A stretch of DNA of 64,000 nucleotides from Gordius sp. MW1 (taxonomy: Eukaryota > Nematomorpha > Gordioida > Gordea > Gordiidae), in NCBI GenBank assembly GCA_964036665.1, contig OZ038526.1:16430001-16494000 (forward strand), in the 5' to 3' direction. The translations under genes were made by a program, and so were the position numbers. This document shows positions 49,689-63,741 of the stretch, piece after piece. The notes below the pieces were generated by a model that did no database searches, had not been told where the DNA came from, and saw only the letters and a list, made by a program, of their open reading frames with translations. Within the stretch, counting starts at the first letter, position 1. Each line of letters opens with the position of its first letter.

Positions 49689-52431
49689 CAAAATGATAGT
49701 TCTCGCAGCTTAAAACTTTTTTCCGAAGTCAATCGAGGATAATAGGATTCTCAAATGGCTTACTTTTATATATTTTTTCAAGCTCTTTCATAGAATAACA
49801 AAAAAATAAGTATTTTTACCTTAAAATTTTTAATATTTTTTTTTTTCAACCGTATTCATCCGATGAAAGTTGTCGTTTTCAGACACGATTTCCATGATAA
49901 AAAGTTAAAATTTATCAGAATCAGAAAACTATTACTTTTAAATCATGATCGCATAGAGCAGTTTTCAAAAATTAAGCACTCACGTTGCGATACAACAAAC
50001 TAATCGCAACAATAAAACCTTGTCTTTTGTCAAAATGATAGTTCTCGCAGCTTAAAACTTCTTTTCCGAAGTCAATCGAGGACAATAGAATTCCCAAATT
50101 GGCTTACTTTTATATATTTTTTTAAGCTCTTTCACATAGAATAACAAAAAATAAATATTTTTACCTCAAAATCTTTCACATTTTTTTCTTTCAACCGTAT
50201 TCATCCGATGAAAGTTGTCGTTTTCACACACGACTCCATAATAAAAAGTTAAAATTTATCAGAATCAGAAAACTATTACTTTGAAATCATGATCGCATAG
50301 AGCAGTTTTCAAAAATTAAGCACTCACGTTGCGATACAACAAACTAATCGCAACAATAAAACCTTGTCTTTTGTCAAAATGATAGTTCTCGCAGCTTAAA
50401 ACTTTCCGAAGTCAATCGAGGATAATAGGTTTCTCAAATTGGCTTACTTCTATATATTTTTTTAAGCTCTTTCACATAGAATAACAAAAAATAAATATTT
50501 TTCCCTCAAAATTTTTCACATTTTTTTCTTTCAACCGTATTCATCCGATGAAAGTTGTCGTTTTCAGACACGATTTCCATAATAAAAGTTAAAATTTATC
50601 AGAATCAGAAAACTATTACTTTGAAATCATGATCTCATAGAGCAGTTTACAAAAATTAAGCACTCACGTTGCGATACAACAAACTAATCGCAACAATAAA
50701 ACCTTGTCTTTTGTCAAAATGATAGTTCTCGCAGCTTAAAACTTCTTTTCCGAAGTCAATCGAGGATAATAGGATTCTCAAATTGGCTTACTTTTATATA
50801 TTATTTCAAGCTCTTTCACATAAAATAATAAAAAATAAATATTTTTACCTCAAAATTTTTCCAATTTTTTTCTTTCAACCGTATTCATCCGATGAAAGTT
50901 GTCGTTTTCAGATACGATTTCCATGATAAAAAGTTAAAATTTATCAGAATCAGAAAACTACTACTTTGAAATGATGATCGCATAGAGCAGTTTTCAAAAA
51001 TTAAGCACTCACGTTGCGATACAACAAACTAATCGCAACAATAAAACCTTGTCTTTTGTCAAAATGATAGTTCTCGCAGCTTAAAACTTCTTTTCCGAAG
51101 TCAATCGAGGATAATAAAATTATCATTGGCTTACTTTTATATATTTTTTCAAGATCTTTCACATAGAATAACAAAAAAAGAAGTATTTTTACCTCAAAAT
51201 TTTTCATATTTTTTTCTTTCAACCGTATTCATCCGATGAAAGTTGTCGTTTTCAGACACGATTTCCATGATAAAAAGTTAAAATTTATCAGAATCAGAAA
51301 ACTATTACTTTGAAATCATGATCGCATTAAGCAGTTTTCAAAAATTAACAAGTCACGTTGCGATACAACAAACTAATCGCAACAATAAAACCATGTCTTT
51401 TATCAAAATGATAGTTCTCGCAGCTTAAACTTGTTTTCGGAAGTCAATCGAGGATAATAGGATTCTCAAATGGCTTACTTTTATATATTAAGCTCTTTCA
51501 CATAGAATAACAAAAAATAAATATTTTTACCTCAAAATTTTTCACATTTTTTTCTTTCAACCGTATTCATCCGATGAAAGTTGTCGTTTTCAGATACGAT
51601 TTTCATGATAAAAAGTTACAATTTATCAGAATAAGAAAACTCTTACTTTGAAATCATGATCGCATAGAGCAGTTTTCAAAAATTAAGCACTCACGTTGCG
51701 ATACAACAAACTAATCGCAACAATAAAACCTTGTCTTTTGTCAAAATGATAGTTCTCGCAACTTAAAACTTCTTTTCGGAAGTCAATGCAGGGTAATAGG
51801 ATTCTCAAATTGGCTTACTTTTATATATTTTTTCAAGCTCTTTCACATAGAATAACAAAAAAATAAGTATTTTTACCTCAAAATTTTTCATATGTTTTTC
51901 TTTCAACCGTATTCATCCGATGAAAGTTGTCGTTTTCAGACACGATTTCCATGATAAAAAGTTAAAATTTATCAGAATCAGAAAACTATGACTTTGAAAT
52001 CATGATCGCATAGAGCAGTTTAAAAAATTAAGCACTCACGTTGCGATACAACAAACTAATCGCAAAAATAAAACCTTGTCTTTTGTCAAAATGATAGTTC
52101 TCGCAGCTTAAAACTTCTTTTATGAAGTCAATCGAGCATAATAGGATTCTCAAATTGGCTTACTTTTATATATTTTTTCAAGCTCTTTCACATAGAATAA
52201 CAAAAAATAAATATTTTTACCTCAAAATTTTTCACATTTTTTTCTTTCAACCGTATTCATCCGATGAAAGTTGTCGTTTTCAGATACGATTTTCATGATA
52301 AAAAGTTACAATTTATCAGAATAAGAAAACTATTACTTTGAAATCATGATCGCATAGAGCAGTTTTCAAAAATTAAGCACTCACGTTGCGATACAACAAA
52401 CTAATCGAGACAATAAAACCTTGTCTTTTGT

Positions 52432-52594
52432 CAAAATGATAGTTCTCGCAGCTTAAAACTTCTTTTCCGAAGTCAATCGAGGATAATAGGATTCTCAAAT
52501 GGCTTACTTTTATATATTTTTTCAAGATCTTTAAATTAAGCACTCACGTTGCGATACAACAAACTAATCGAGACAATAAAACCTTGTCTTTTGT
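52432..52594 (+). repeat. Truncated monomer, 163 bp (GATCTTT form)
   Basis: Counterpart of 49,363 in the second higher-order copy, with the same breakpoint and the AAGATCTTT variant. It is followed by a 342-bp unit. Confidence 0.93.
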
Positions 52595-53967
52595 CAAAAT
52601 GATAGTTCTCGCAGCTTAAAACTTTTTTCCGAAGTCAATCGAGGATAATAGGATTCTCAAATGGCTTACTTTTATATATTTTTTCAAGCTCATTCATAGA
52701 ATAACAAAAAAATAAGTATTTTTACCTCAAAATTTTTAATATTTTTTTCTTTCAACCGTATTCATCCGATGAAAGTTGTCGTTTTCAGACACGATTTCCA
52801 TGATAAAAAGTTAAAATTTATCAGAATCAGAAAACTATTACTTTGAAATCATGATCGCATAGAGCAGTTTTCAAAAATTAAGCACTCACGTTGCGATACA
52901 ACAAACTAATCGCAACAATAAAACCTTGTCTTTTGTCAAAATGATAGTTCTCGCAGCTTAAAACTTCTTTTCCGAAGTCAATCGAGGACAATAGAATTCC
53001 CAAATTGGCTTACTTTTATATATTTTTTTAAGCTCTTTCACATAGAATAACAAAAAATAAATATTTTTACCTCAAAATCTTTCACATTTTTTTCTTTCAA
53101 CCGTATTCATCCGATGAAAGTTGTCGTTTTCACACACGATTCCATAATAAAAAGTTAAAATTTATCAGAATCAGAAAACTATTACTTTAAAATCATGATC
53201 GCATAGAGCAGTTTTCAAAAATTAAGCACTCACGTTGCGATACAACAAACTAATCGCAACAATAAAACCTTGTCTTTTGTCAAAATGATAGTTCTCGCAG
53301 CTTAAAACTTCTTTTCCGAAGTCAATCGAGGATAATAGGTTTCTCAAATTGGCTTACTTCTATATATTTTTTTAAGCTCTTTCACATAGAATAACAAAAA
53401 ATAAATATTTTTCCCTCAAAATTTTTCACATTTTTTTCTTTCAACCCTATTCATCCGATGAAAGTTGTCGTTTTCAGACACGATTTCCATAATAAAAAGT
53501 TAAAATTTATCAGAATCAGAAAACTATTACTTTGAAATCATGATCTCATAGAGCAGTTTTCAAAAATTAAGCACTCACGTTGCGATACAACAAACTAATC
53601 GCAACAATAAAACCTTGTCTTTTGTCAAATGATAGTTCTCGCAGCTTAAAACTTCTTTTCCGAAGTCATTCGAGGATAATAAAATTCTCATTGGCTTACT
53701 TTTATATATTTTTTCAAGATCTTTCACATAGAATAACAAAAAATAAATATTTTTACCTTAAAATTTTTCACATTTTTTTCTTTCAACCGTATTCATACGA
53801 TGAAAGTTGTCGTTTTCAGATACGATTTTCATGATAAAAAGTTAAAATTTATCAGAATAAGAAAACTATTACTTTGAAATCATGATCGCATAGAGCAGTT
53901 TTCAAAAATTAAGCACTCACGTTGCGATACAACAAACTAATCGCCACAATAAAACCTTGTCTTTTGT
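52432..53967 (+). repeat. 1,536-bp block duplicated at 57,058-58,593 (offset 4,626)
   Basis: Units 157-161 (163, 342, 344, 345, 342) reappear as units 171-175 with the same lengths and a constant offset of 4,626. Markers are the 163-bp unit with AAGATCTTTAAATT, the CTTTCATAG or CATTCATAG unit, ATTCCATAATAAAAAG, TTTCAACCCTATTC, and GTCAAATGATAG with GTCATTCGAGG. The following monomers differ: unit 162 has right-domain CTCAAATGG type, while unit 176 switches partway to the subtype of unit 174. Confidence 0.88.
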
Positions 53968-56900
53968 CAAAATGATAGTTCTCGCAGCTTAAAACTTCTT
54001 TTCCGAAGTCAATCGAGGATAATAGGATACTCAAATGGCTTACTTTTATATATTTTTTCAAACTCTTTCACATAGAATAACAAAAAAATAAGTATTTTTA
54101 CCTCAAAATTTTTAATATTTTTTTCTTTCAACCGTATTCATCCGATGAAAGTTGTCGTTTTCAGACACGATTTCCATGATAAAAAGTTAAAATTTATCAG
54201 AATAAGAAAACTATTACTTTGAAATCATGATCGCATAGAGCAGTTTTCAAAAATTAAGCACTCACGTTGCGATACAACAAACTAATCGCCACAATTAAAC
54301 CTTGTCTTTTGTCAAAATGATAGTTCTCGCAGCTTAAAACTTCTTTTCCGAAGTCAATCGAGGATAATAGGATTCTCAAATGGCTTACTTTTATATATTA
54401 AGCTCTTTCACATAGAATAACAAAAAATAAATATTTTTACCTCAAAATTTTTCACATTTTTTTCTTTCAACCGTATTCATCCGATGAAAGTTGTCGTTTT
54501 CAGACACGATTTCCATGATAAAAAGTTAAGATTTATCAGAATCAGAAAACTATTACTTTGAAATCATGATCGCATAAAGCAGTTTTAAAATTAAGCACTC
54601 ACGTTGCGATACAACAACTAATCGCAACAATAAAGCCTTGTCTTTTGTCAAAATGATAGTTCTCGCAGCTTAAAACTTCTTTTCGGAAGTCAATCGAGGA
54701 TAATAGGATTCTCAAATGGCTTACTTTTATATATTATTTTAAGCTCTTTCACATAGAATAATAAAAAATAAATATTTTTACCTCGAAATTTTTCACATTT
54801 TTTTCTTTCAACCTTATTCATCCGATGAAAGTTGTCGTTTTCAGATACGATTTCCATGATAAAAAGTTAAAATTTATCAGAATCAGAAAACTATTACTTT
54901 GAAATCATGATCGCATAGAGCAGTTTTCAAAAATTAAGCACTCACGTTGCGATACAACAAACTAATCGCAACAATAAAACCTTGTCTTTTGTCAAAATGA
55001 TAGTTCTCGCAGCTTAAAACTTTTTTTCCGAAGTCAATCGAGGATAATAGGATTCTCAAATTGGCTTACTTTTATATATTTTTTCAAGCTCTTTCACATA
55101 GAATAACAAAATGTAAATATTTTTACCTCAAAAATTTTCACATTTTTTTCTTTCAACCGTATTCATCCGATGAAAGTTGTCGTTTTCAGATACGATTTTC
55201 ACGATAAAAAGTTAAAATTTATCAGAATAAGAAAACTATTACTTTGAAATCATGATCGCATAGAGCAGTTTTCAAAAATTAAGCACTCACGTTGCGATAC
55301 AACAAACTAATCGCAACAATAAAACCTTGTCTTTTGTCAAAATGTTAGTTCTCGCAACTTAAAACTTCTTTTCGGAAGTCAATGCAGGATAATAGGATTC
55401 TCAAATTGGCTTACTTTTATATATTTTTTTAAGCTCTTTCCCATAGAATAACAAAAAAAGAAGTATTTTTACCTCAAAATTTTTCATATTTTTTTCTTTC
55501 AACCGTATTCATCCGATGAAAGTTGTCGTTTTCAGACACGATCTCCATGATAAAAAGTTAAAATTTATCAGAATCAGAAAACTATTACTTTGAAATCATG
55601 ATCGCATAGAGCAGTTTTCAAAAATTAAGCACTCACGTTGCGATACAACAAACTAATCGCAACAATAAAACCTTGTCTTTTGTCAAAATGATAGTTCTCG
55701 CAGCTTAAAACTTCTTTTCCGAAGTCATTCGAGGATAATAAAATTCTCATTGGCTTACTTTTATATATTTTTTCAAGATCTTTCACATAGAATAACAAAA
55801 AATAAATATTTTTACCTCAAAATTTTTCACATTTTTTTCTTTCAACCGTATTCATACGATGAAAGTTGTCGTTTTCAGATACGATTTTCATGATAAAAAG
55901 TTAAAATTTATCAGAATAAGAAAACTATTACTTTGAAATCATGATCGCATAGAGCAGTTTCAAAAATTAAGCACTCACGTTGCGATACAACAAACTAATC
56001 GCAAAAATAAAACCTTGTCTTTTGTCAAAATGATAGTTCTCGCAGCTTAAAACTTCTTTTCTGAAGTCAATCGAGCATAATAGGATTCTCAAATTGGCTT
56101 ACTTTTATATATTTTTTCAAGCTCTTTCACATAGAATAACAAAAAATAAATATTTTTACCTCAAAATTTTTCACATTTTTTTCTTTCAACCGTATTCATC
56201 CGATGAAAGTTGTCGTTTTCAGATACGATTTTCATGATAAAAAGTTACAATTTATCAGAATAAGAAAACTATTACTTTGAAATCATGATCGCATAGAGCA
56301 GTTTTCAAAAATTAAGCACTCACGTTGCGATACAACAAACTAATCGAGACAATAAAACCTTGTCTTTTGTCAAAATGATAGTTCTCGCAGCTTAAAACTT
56401 TTTTCCGAAGTCAATCGAGGATAATAGGATTCTCAAATGGCTTACTTTTATATATTTTTTCAAGCTCTTTCATAGAATAACAAAAAAATAAGTATTTTTA
56501 CCTCAAAATTTTTAATATTTTTTTCTTTCAACCGTATTCATCCGATGAAAGTTGTCGTTTTCAGACACGATTTCCATGATAAAAAGTTAAAATTTATCAG
56601 AATCAGAAAACTATTACTTTGAAATCATAATCGCATAGAGCAGTTTTCAAAAATTAAGCACTCACGTTGCGATACAACAAACTAATCGCAACAATAAAAC
56701 CTTGTCTTTTGTCAAAATGATAGTTCTCGCAGCTTAAAATTTCTTTTCCGAAGTCAATCGAGGACAATAGAATTCCAAAATTGGCTTACTTTTATATATT
56801 TTTTTAAGCTCTTTCACATAGAATAACAAAAAATAAATATTTTTACCTCAAAATCTTTCACATTTTTTTCTTTCAACCGTATTCATCCGATGAAAGTTGT

Positions 56901-57057
56901 CGTTTTCAGATACGATTTTCATGATAAAAAGTTACAATTTATCAGAATAAGAAAACTATTACTTTGAAATCATGATCGCATAGAGCAGTTTTCAAAAATT
57001 AAGCACTCACGTTGCGATACAACAAACTAATCGAGACAATAAAACCTTGTCTTTTGT

Positions 57058-57220
57058 CAAAATGATAGTTCTCGCAGCTTAAAACTTCTTTTCCGAAGTC
57101 AATCGAGGATAATAGGATTCTCAAATGGCTTACTTTTATATATTTTTTCAAGATCTTTAAATTAAGCACTCACGTTGCGATACAACAAACTAATCGAGAC
57201 AATAAAACCTTGTCTTTTGT
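57058..57220 (+). repeat. Truncated monomer, 163 bp (GATCTTT form)
   Basis: Counterpart of 52,432 at an offset of 4,626 with the same breakpoint, the same AAGATCTTT variant and the same following 342-bp unit. It follows a chimeric unit (56,713). Confidence 0.93.
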
Positions 57221-57906
57221 CAAAATGATAGTTCTCGCAGCTTAAAACTTTTTTCCGAAGTCAATCGAGGATAATAGGATTCTCAAATGGCTTACTTTTA
57301 TATATTTTTTCAAGCTCTTTCATAGAATAACAAAAAAATAAGTATTTTTACCTCAAAATTTTTAATATTTTTTTCTTTCAACCGTATTCATCCGATGAAA
57401 GTTGTCGTTTTCAGACACGATTTCCATGATAAAAAGTTAAAATTTATCAGAATCAGAAAACTATTACTTTGAAATCATGATCGCATAGAGCAGTTTTCAA
57501 AAATTAAGCACTCACGTTGCGATACAACAAACTAATCGCAACAATAAAACCTTGTCTTTTGTCAAAATGATAGTTCTCGCAGCTTAAAACTTCTTTTCCG
57601 AAGTCAATCGAGGACAATAGAATTCCCAAATTGGCTTACTTTTATATATTTTTTTAAGCTCTTTCACATAGAATAACAAAAAATAAATATTTTTACCTCA
57701 AAATCTTTCACATTTTTTTCTTTCAACCGTATTCATCCGATGAAAGTTGTCGTTTTGACACACGATTCCATAATAAAAAGTTAAAATTTATCAGAATCAG
57801 AAAACTATTACTTTAAAATCATGATCGCATAGAGCAGTTTTCAAAAATTAAGCACTCACGTTGCGATACAACAAACTAATCGCAACAATAAAACCTTGTC
57901 TTTTGT

Positions 57907-59280
57907 CAAAATGATAGTTCTCGCAGCTTAAAACTTCTTTTCCAAAGTCAATCGAGGATAATAGGTTTCTCAAATTGGCTTACTTCTATATATTTTTTTA
58001 AGCTCTTTCACATAGAATAACAAAAAATAAATATTTTTCCCTCAAAATTTTTCACATTTTTTTCTTTCAACCCTATTCATCCGATGAAAGTTGTCGTTTT
58101 CAGACACGATTTCCATAATAAAAAGTTAAAATTTATCAGAATCAGAAAACTATTACTTTGAAATCATGATCTCATAGAGCAGTTTTCAAAAATTAAGCAC
58201 TCACGTTGCGATACAACAAACTAATCGCAACAATAAAACCTTGTCTTTTGTCAAATGATAGTTCTCGCAGCTTAAAACTTCTTTTCCGAAGTCATTCGAG
58301 GATAATAAAATTCTCATTGGCTTACTTTTATATATTTTTTCAAGATCTTTCACATAGAATAACAAAAAATAAATATTTTTACCTCAATATTTTTCACATT
58401 TTTTTCTTTCAACCGTATTCATACGATGAAAGTTGTCGTTTTCAGATACGATTTTCATGATAAAAAGTTAAAATTTATCAGAATAAGAAAACTATTACTT
58501 TGAAATCATGATCGCATAGAGCAGTTTTCAAAAATTAAGCACTCACGTTGCGATACAACAAACTAATCGCCACAATAAAACCTTGTCTTTTGTCAAAATG
58601 ATAGTTCTCGCAGCTTAAAACTTCTTTTCCGAAGTCAATCGAGGATAATAGGATTCTCAAATTGGCTTACTTCTATATATTTTTTTAAGCTCTTTCACAT
58701 AGAATAACAAAAAATAAATATTTTTCCCTCAAAATTTTTCACATTTTTTTCTTTCAACCCTATTCATCCGATGAAAGTTGTCGTTTTCAGACACGATTTC
58801 CATAATAAAAAGTTAAAATTTATCAGAATCAGAAAACTATTACTTTGAAATCATGATCTCATAGAGCAGTTTTCAAAAATTAAGCACTCACGTTGCGATA
58901 CAACAAACTAATCGCAACAATAAAACCTTGTCTTTTGTCAAATGATAGTTCTCGCAGCTTAAAACTTCTTTTCCGAAGTCATTCGAGGATAATAAAATTC
59001 TCATTGGCTTACTTTTATATATTTTTTCAAGATCTTTCACATAGAATAACAAAAAATAAATATTTTTTCCTCAAAATTTTTCACATTTTTTTCTTTCAAC
59101 CGTATTCATACGATGAAAGTTGTCGTTTTCAGATACGATTTTCATGATAAAAAGTTAAAATTTATCAGAATAAGAAAACTATTACTTTGAAATCATGATC
59201 GCATAGAGCAGTTTTCAAAAATTAAGCACTCACGTTGCGATACAACAAACTAATCGCCACAATAAAACCTTGTCTTTTGT
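57907..59280 (+). repeat. Tandem dimer, 2 x 687 bp
   Basis: Units 174-175 (345, 342) are followed by units 176-177 (345, 342). Both pairs carry TTACTTCTATATATT and TTTCAACCCTATTC in the first member, and GTCAAATGATAG, GTCATTCGAGG, AAATTCTCATTGG and ATTCATACGATG in the second. The start of unit 176 is of another type (GGATTCTCAAATTGG instead of GGTTTCTCAAATTGG), placing the exchange point in its first 90 bp or so. A single-copy version of the pair is at 53,281-53,967. Confidence 0.88.
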
Positions 59281-62200
59281 CAAAATGATAGTTCTCGCAG
59301 CTTAAAACTTCTTTTCCGAAGTCAATCGAGGATAATAGGATTCTCAAATGGCTTACTTTTATATATTTTTTCAAACTCTTTCACATAGAATAACAAAAAA
59401 AATAAGTATTTTTACCTCAAAATTTTTAATATTTTTTTCTTTCAACCGTATTCATCCGATGAAAGTTGTCGTTTTCAGACACGATTTCCATGATAAAAAG
59501 TTAAAATTTATCAGAATAAGAAAACTATTACTTTGAAATCATGATCGCATAGAGCAGTTTTCAAAAATTAAGCACTCACGTTGCGATACAACAAACTAAT
59601 CGCAACAATAAAACCTTGTCTTTTGTCAAAATGATAGTTCTCGTAGCTTAAAACTTCTTTTCCGAAGTCAATCGAGGATAATAGGATTCTCAAATGGCTT
59701 ACTTTTATATATTTTTTCAAGCTCTTTCACATAGAATAACAAAAAAAAAGTATTTTTACCTCAAAATTTTTAATATTTTTTTCTTTCAACCGTATTCATC
59801 CGATGAAAGTTGTCGTTTTCAGACACGATTTCCATGATAAAAAGTTAAAATTTATCAGAATCAGAAAATTATTACTTTGAAATCATGATCGCATAGAGCA
59901 GTTTTCAAAAATTAAGCACTCAAGTTGCGATACAACAAACTAATCGCAACAATAAAACCTTGTCTTTTGTCAAAATGATAGTTCTCGCAAATTAAAACTT
60001 CTTTTCGGAAGTCAATGCAGGGTAATAGGATTCTCAAATTGGCTTACTTTTATATATTTTTTCAAGCTCTTTCACATAGAATAACAAAAAAATAAGTATT
60101 TTTACCTCAAAATTTTTCATATTTTTTACTTTCAACCGTATTCATCCGATGAAAGTTGTCGTTTTCAGACACGATTTCCATGATAAAAAGTTAAAATTTA
60201 TCAGAATCAGAAAACTATTACTTTGAAATCATGATCGCATAGAGCAGTTTTCAAAAATTAAGCACTCACGTTGCGATACAACAAACTAATCGAGACAATA
60301 AAACCTTGTCTTTTGTCAAAATGATAGTTCTCGCAGCTTAAAACTTTTTTCCGAAGTCAATCGAGGATAATAGGATTCTCAAATGGCTTACTTTTATATA
60401 TTTTTTCAAGCTCTTTCATAGAATAACAAAAAAATAAGTATTTTTACCTCAAAATTTTTAATATTTTTTTCTTTCAACCGTATTCATCCGATGAAAGTTG
60501 TCGTTTTCAGACACGATTTCCATGATAAAAAGTGAAAGTTTATCAGAATCAGAAAACTATTACTTTGAAATCATGATCGCATAGAGCAGTTTTCAAAAAT
60601 TAAGCACTCACGTTGCGATACAACAAACTAATCGCAACGATAAAACCTTGTCTTTTGTCAAAATGATAGTTCTCGCAGCTTAAAACTTCTTGTCCGAAGT
60701 CAATCGAGGACAATAGGATTCCCAAATTGGCTTACTTTTATATATTTTTTTAAGCTCTTTCACATAGAATAACAAAAAATAAGTATTTTTACCTCAAAAT
60801 CTTTCACATTTTTTTCTTTCAACCGTATTCATCCGATGAAAGTTGTCGTTTTCAGACACGATTCCATAATAAAAAGTTAAAATTTATCAGAATCAGAAAA
60901 CTATTACTTTAAAATCATGATCGCATAGAGCAGTTTTCAAAAATTAAGCACTCACGTTGCGATACAACAAACTAATCGCAACAATAAAACCTTGTCTTTT
61001 GTCAAAATGATAGTTCTCGCAGCTTAAAACTTCTTTTCCGAAGTCAATCGAGGATAATAGGTTTCTCAAATTGGCTTACTTCTATATATTTTTTTAAGCT
61101 CTTTCACATAGAATAACAAAAAAGAAGAATTTTTACCTCAAAATTTTTCATATTTTTTTCTTTCAACCGTATTCATCCGATGAAAGTTGTCGTTTTCAGA
61201 CACGATCTCCATGATAAAAAGTTAAAATTTATCAGAATCAGAAAACTATTACTTTGAAATCATGATCGCATAGAGCAGTTTTCAAAAATTAAGCACTCAC
61301 GTTGCGATACAACAAACTAATCGCAACAATAAAACCTTGTCTTTTGTCAAAATGATAGTTCTCGCAGCTTAAAACTTCTTTTCCGAAGTCAATCGAGGAT
61401 AATAGGATTCTCAAATGGCTTACTTTTATATATTTTTTCAAGCTCTTTCACATAGAATAACAAACAAAAAAGTATTTTTACCTCAAAATTTTTAATATTT
61501 TTTTCTTTCAACCGTATTCATCCGATGAAAGTTGTCGTTTTCAGACACTATTTCCATGATAAAAAGTTAAAATTTATCAGAATCAGAAAATTATTACTTT
61601 GAAATCATGATCGCATAGAGCAGTTTTCAAAAATTAAGCACTCACGTTGCGATACAACAAACTAATCGCAACAATAAAACCTTGTCTTTTGTCAAAATGA
61701 TAGTTCTCGCAGCTTAAAACTTCTTTTCCGAAGTAAATCGAGGATAATAGGATTTCCAAATTGGCTTACTTTTATATATTTTTTTAAGCTCTTTCACATA
61801 GAATAACAAAAAATAAATATTTTTACCTCAAAATTGTTCACATTTTTTTCTTTCAACCGTATTCATCCGATGAAAGTTGTAGTTTTCAGACACGATTTCC
61901 ATAATAAAAAGTTAAAATTTATCAGAATCAAAAAACTCTTACTTTGAAATCATGATCGCATAGAGCAGTTTTCAAAAATTAAGCACTCACGTTGCGATAC
62001 AACAAACTAATCGCAACAATAAAACCTTGTCTTTTGTCAAAATGATAGTTCTCGCAACTTAAAACTTCTTTTCGGAAGTCAATGCAGGGTAATAGGATTC
62101 TCAAATTGGCTTACTTTTATATATTTTTTCAAGCTCTTTCACATAGAATAACAAAAAAATAAGTATTTTTACCTCAAAATTTTTCATATTTTTTCTTTCA

Positions 62201-63741
62201 ACCGTATTCATCCGATGAAAGTTGTCGTTTTCAGACACGATTTCCATGATAAAAAGTTAAAATTTATCAGAATCAGAAAACTATTACTTTGAAATCATGA
62301 TCGCATAGAGCAGTTTTCAAAAATTAAGCACTCACGTTGCGATACAACAAACTAATCGCAACAATAAAACCTTGTCTTTTGTCAAAATGATAGTTCTCGC
62401 AGCTTAAAACTTCTTTTCCGAAGTCAATCGAGGATAATAGGATTCTCAAATTGGCTTACTTTTATATATTTTTTCAAGCTCTTTCACATAGAATAACGAA
62501 AAATAAATATTTTTACCTTAAAATTTTTAATATTTTTTTCTTTCAACCGTATTCATCCGATTAAAGTTGTCGTTTTCAGACACGATTTCCATGATAAAAA
62601 GTTAAAATTTATCAGAATCAGAAAACTATTACTTTGAAATCATGATCGCATAGAGCAGTTTTCAAAAATTAACAAGTCACGTTGCGATACAACAAACTAA
62701 TCGCAACAATAAAACCTTGTCTTTTATCAAAATGATACTCGCAGCTTAAAACTTGTTACCGGAAGTTAATCGAGGATAATAGGATTCTCAAATGGCTTAC
62801 TTTTATATATTAAGCTCTTTCACATAGAATAACAAAAAATAAATATTTTTACCTCAAAATTTTTCACATTTTTTTCTTTCAACCGTATTCATCCGATGAA
62901 AGTTGTCGTTTTCAGACACGATTTCCATGATAAAAAGTTAAGAATCAGAAACTATTACTTTGAAATCATGATCGCATAAAGCAGTTTTAAAATTAAGCAC
63001 TCACGTTGCGATACAACAACTAATCGCAACAATAAAGCCTTGTCTTTTGTCAAAATGATAGTTCTCGCAGCTTAAAACTTCTTTTCCGAAGTCAATCGAG
63101 GATAATAGGATTCTCAAATTGGCTTACTTTTATATATTTTTTCAAGCACTTTCACATAGAATAACAAAAAAAATAAGTATTTTTACCTCAAAATTTTTAA
63201 TATTTTTTTCTTTCAACCGTATTCATCCGATGAAAGTTGTCGTTTTCAGACACGATTTCCATGGTAAAAAGTTAAAATTTATCAGAATCAGAAAACTATT
63301 ACTTTGAAATCATGATCGCATAGAGCAGTTTTCAAAAATTAAGCACTCACGTTGCGATACAACAAACTAATCGCAACAATAAAACCTTGTCTTTTATCAA
63401 AATGATAGTTCTCGCAGCTTAAAACTTCTTTTCGGAAGTCAATCGAGGATAATAGGATTCTCAAATGGCTTACTTTTATATATTATTTTAAGCTCTTTCA
63501 CATAGAATAATAAAAAATAAATATTTTTACCTCGAAATTTTTCACATTTTTTTCTTTCAACCTTATTCATCCGATGAAAGTTGTCGTTTTCAGATACGAT
63601 TTCCATGATAAAAAGTTAAAATTTATCAGAATCAGAAAACTATTACTTTGAAATCATGATTGCATAGAGCAGTTTTCAAAAATTAAGCACTCACGTTGCG
63701 ATACAACAAACTAATCGCAACAATAAAACCATGTCTTTTGT

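Larger units (their letters stand above)
46962..52936 (+). repeat. Tandem higher-order repeat: 10-mer (3,069 bp) then 9-mer (2,906 bp)
   Basis: Units 140-149 start at 46,962 and units 150-158 at 50,031. They match in order: 344, 340, 345, 344, 338, 345, 345, then 163 (twice in the first copy, once in the second), then 342. The size difference of 163 bp equals exactly one truncated unit. Shared private variants include CTTAAAACTTTCCGAAG, TTTCCAATTTTTTTC, GAAATGATGATCGC, and GGATAATAAAATTATCATTGG. Differences seen by eye are few, such as GACAATAGGATTCCC against GACAATAGAATTCCC and TTCTGAAG against TTATGAAG. A third partial round begins at 52,937. This is the largest local higher-order unit in the window. 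Confidence 0.92.
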
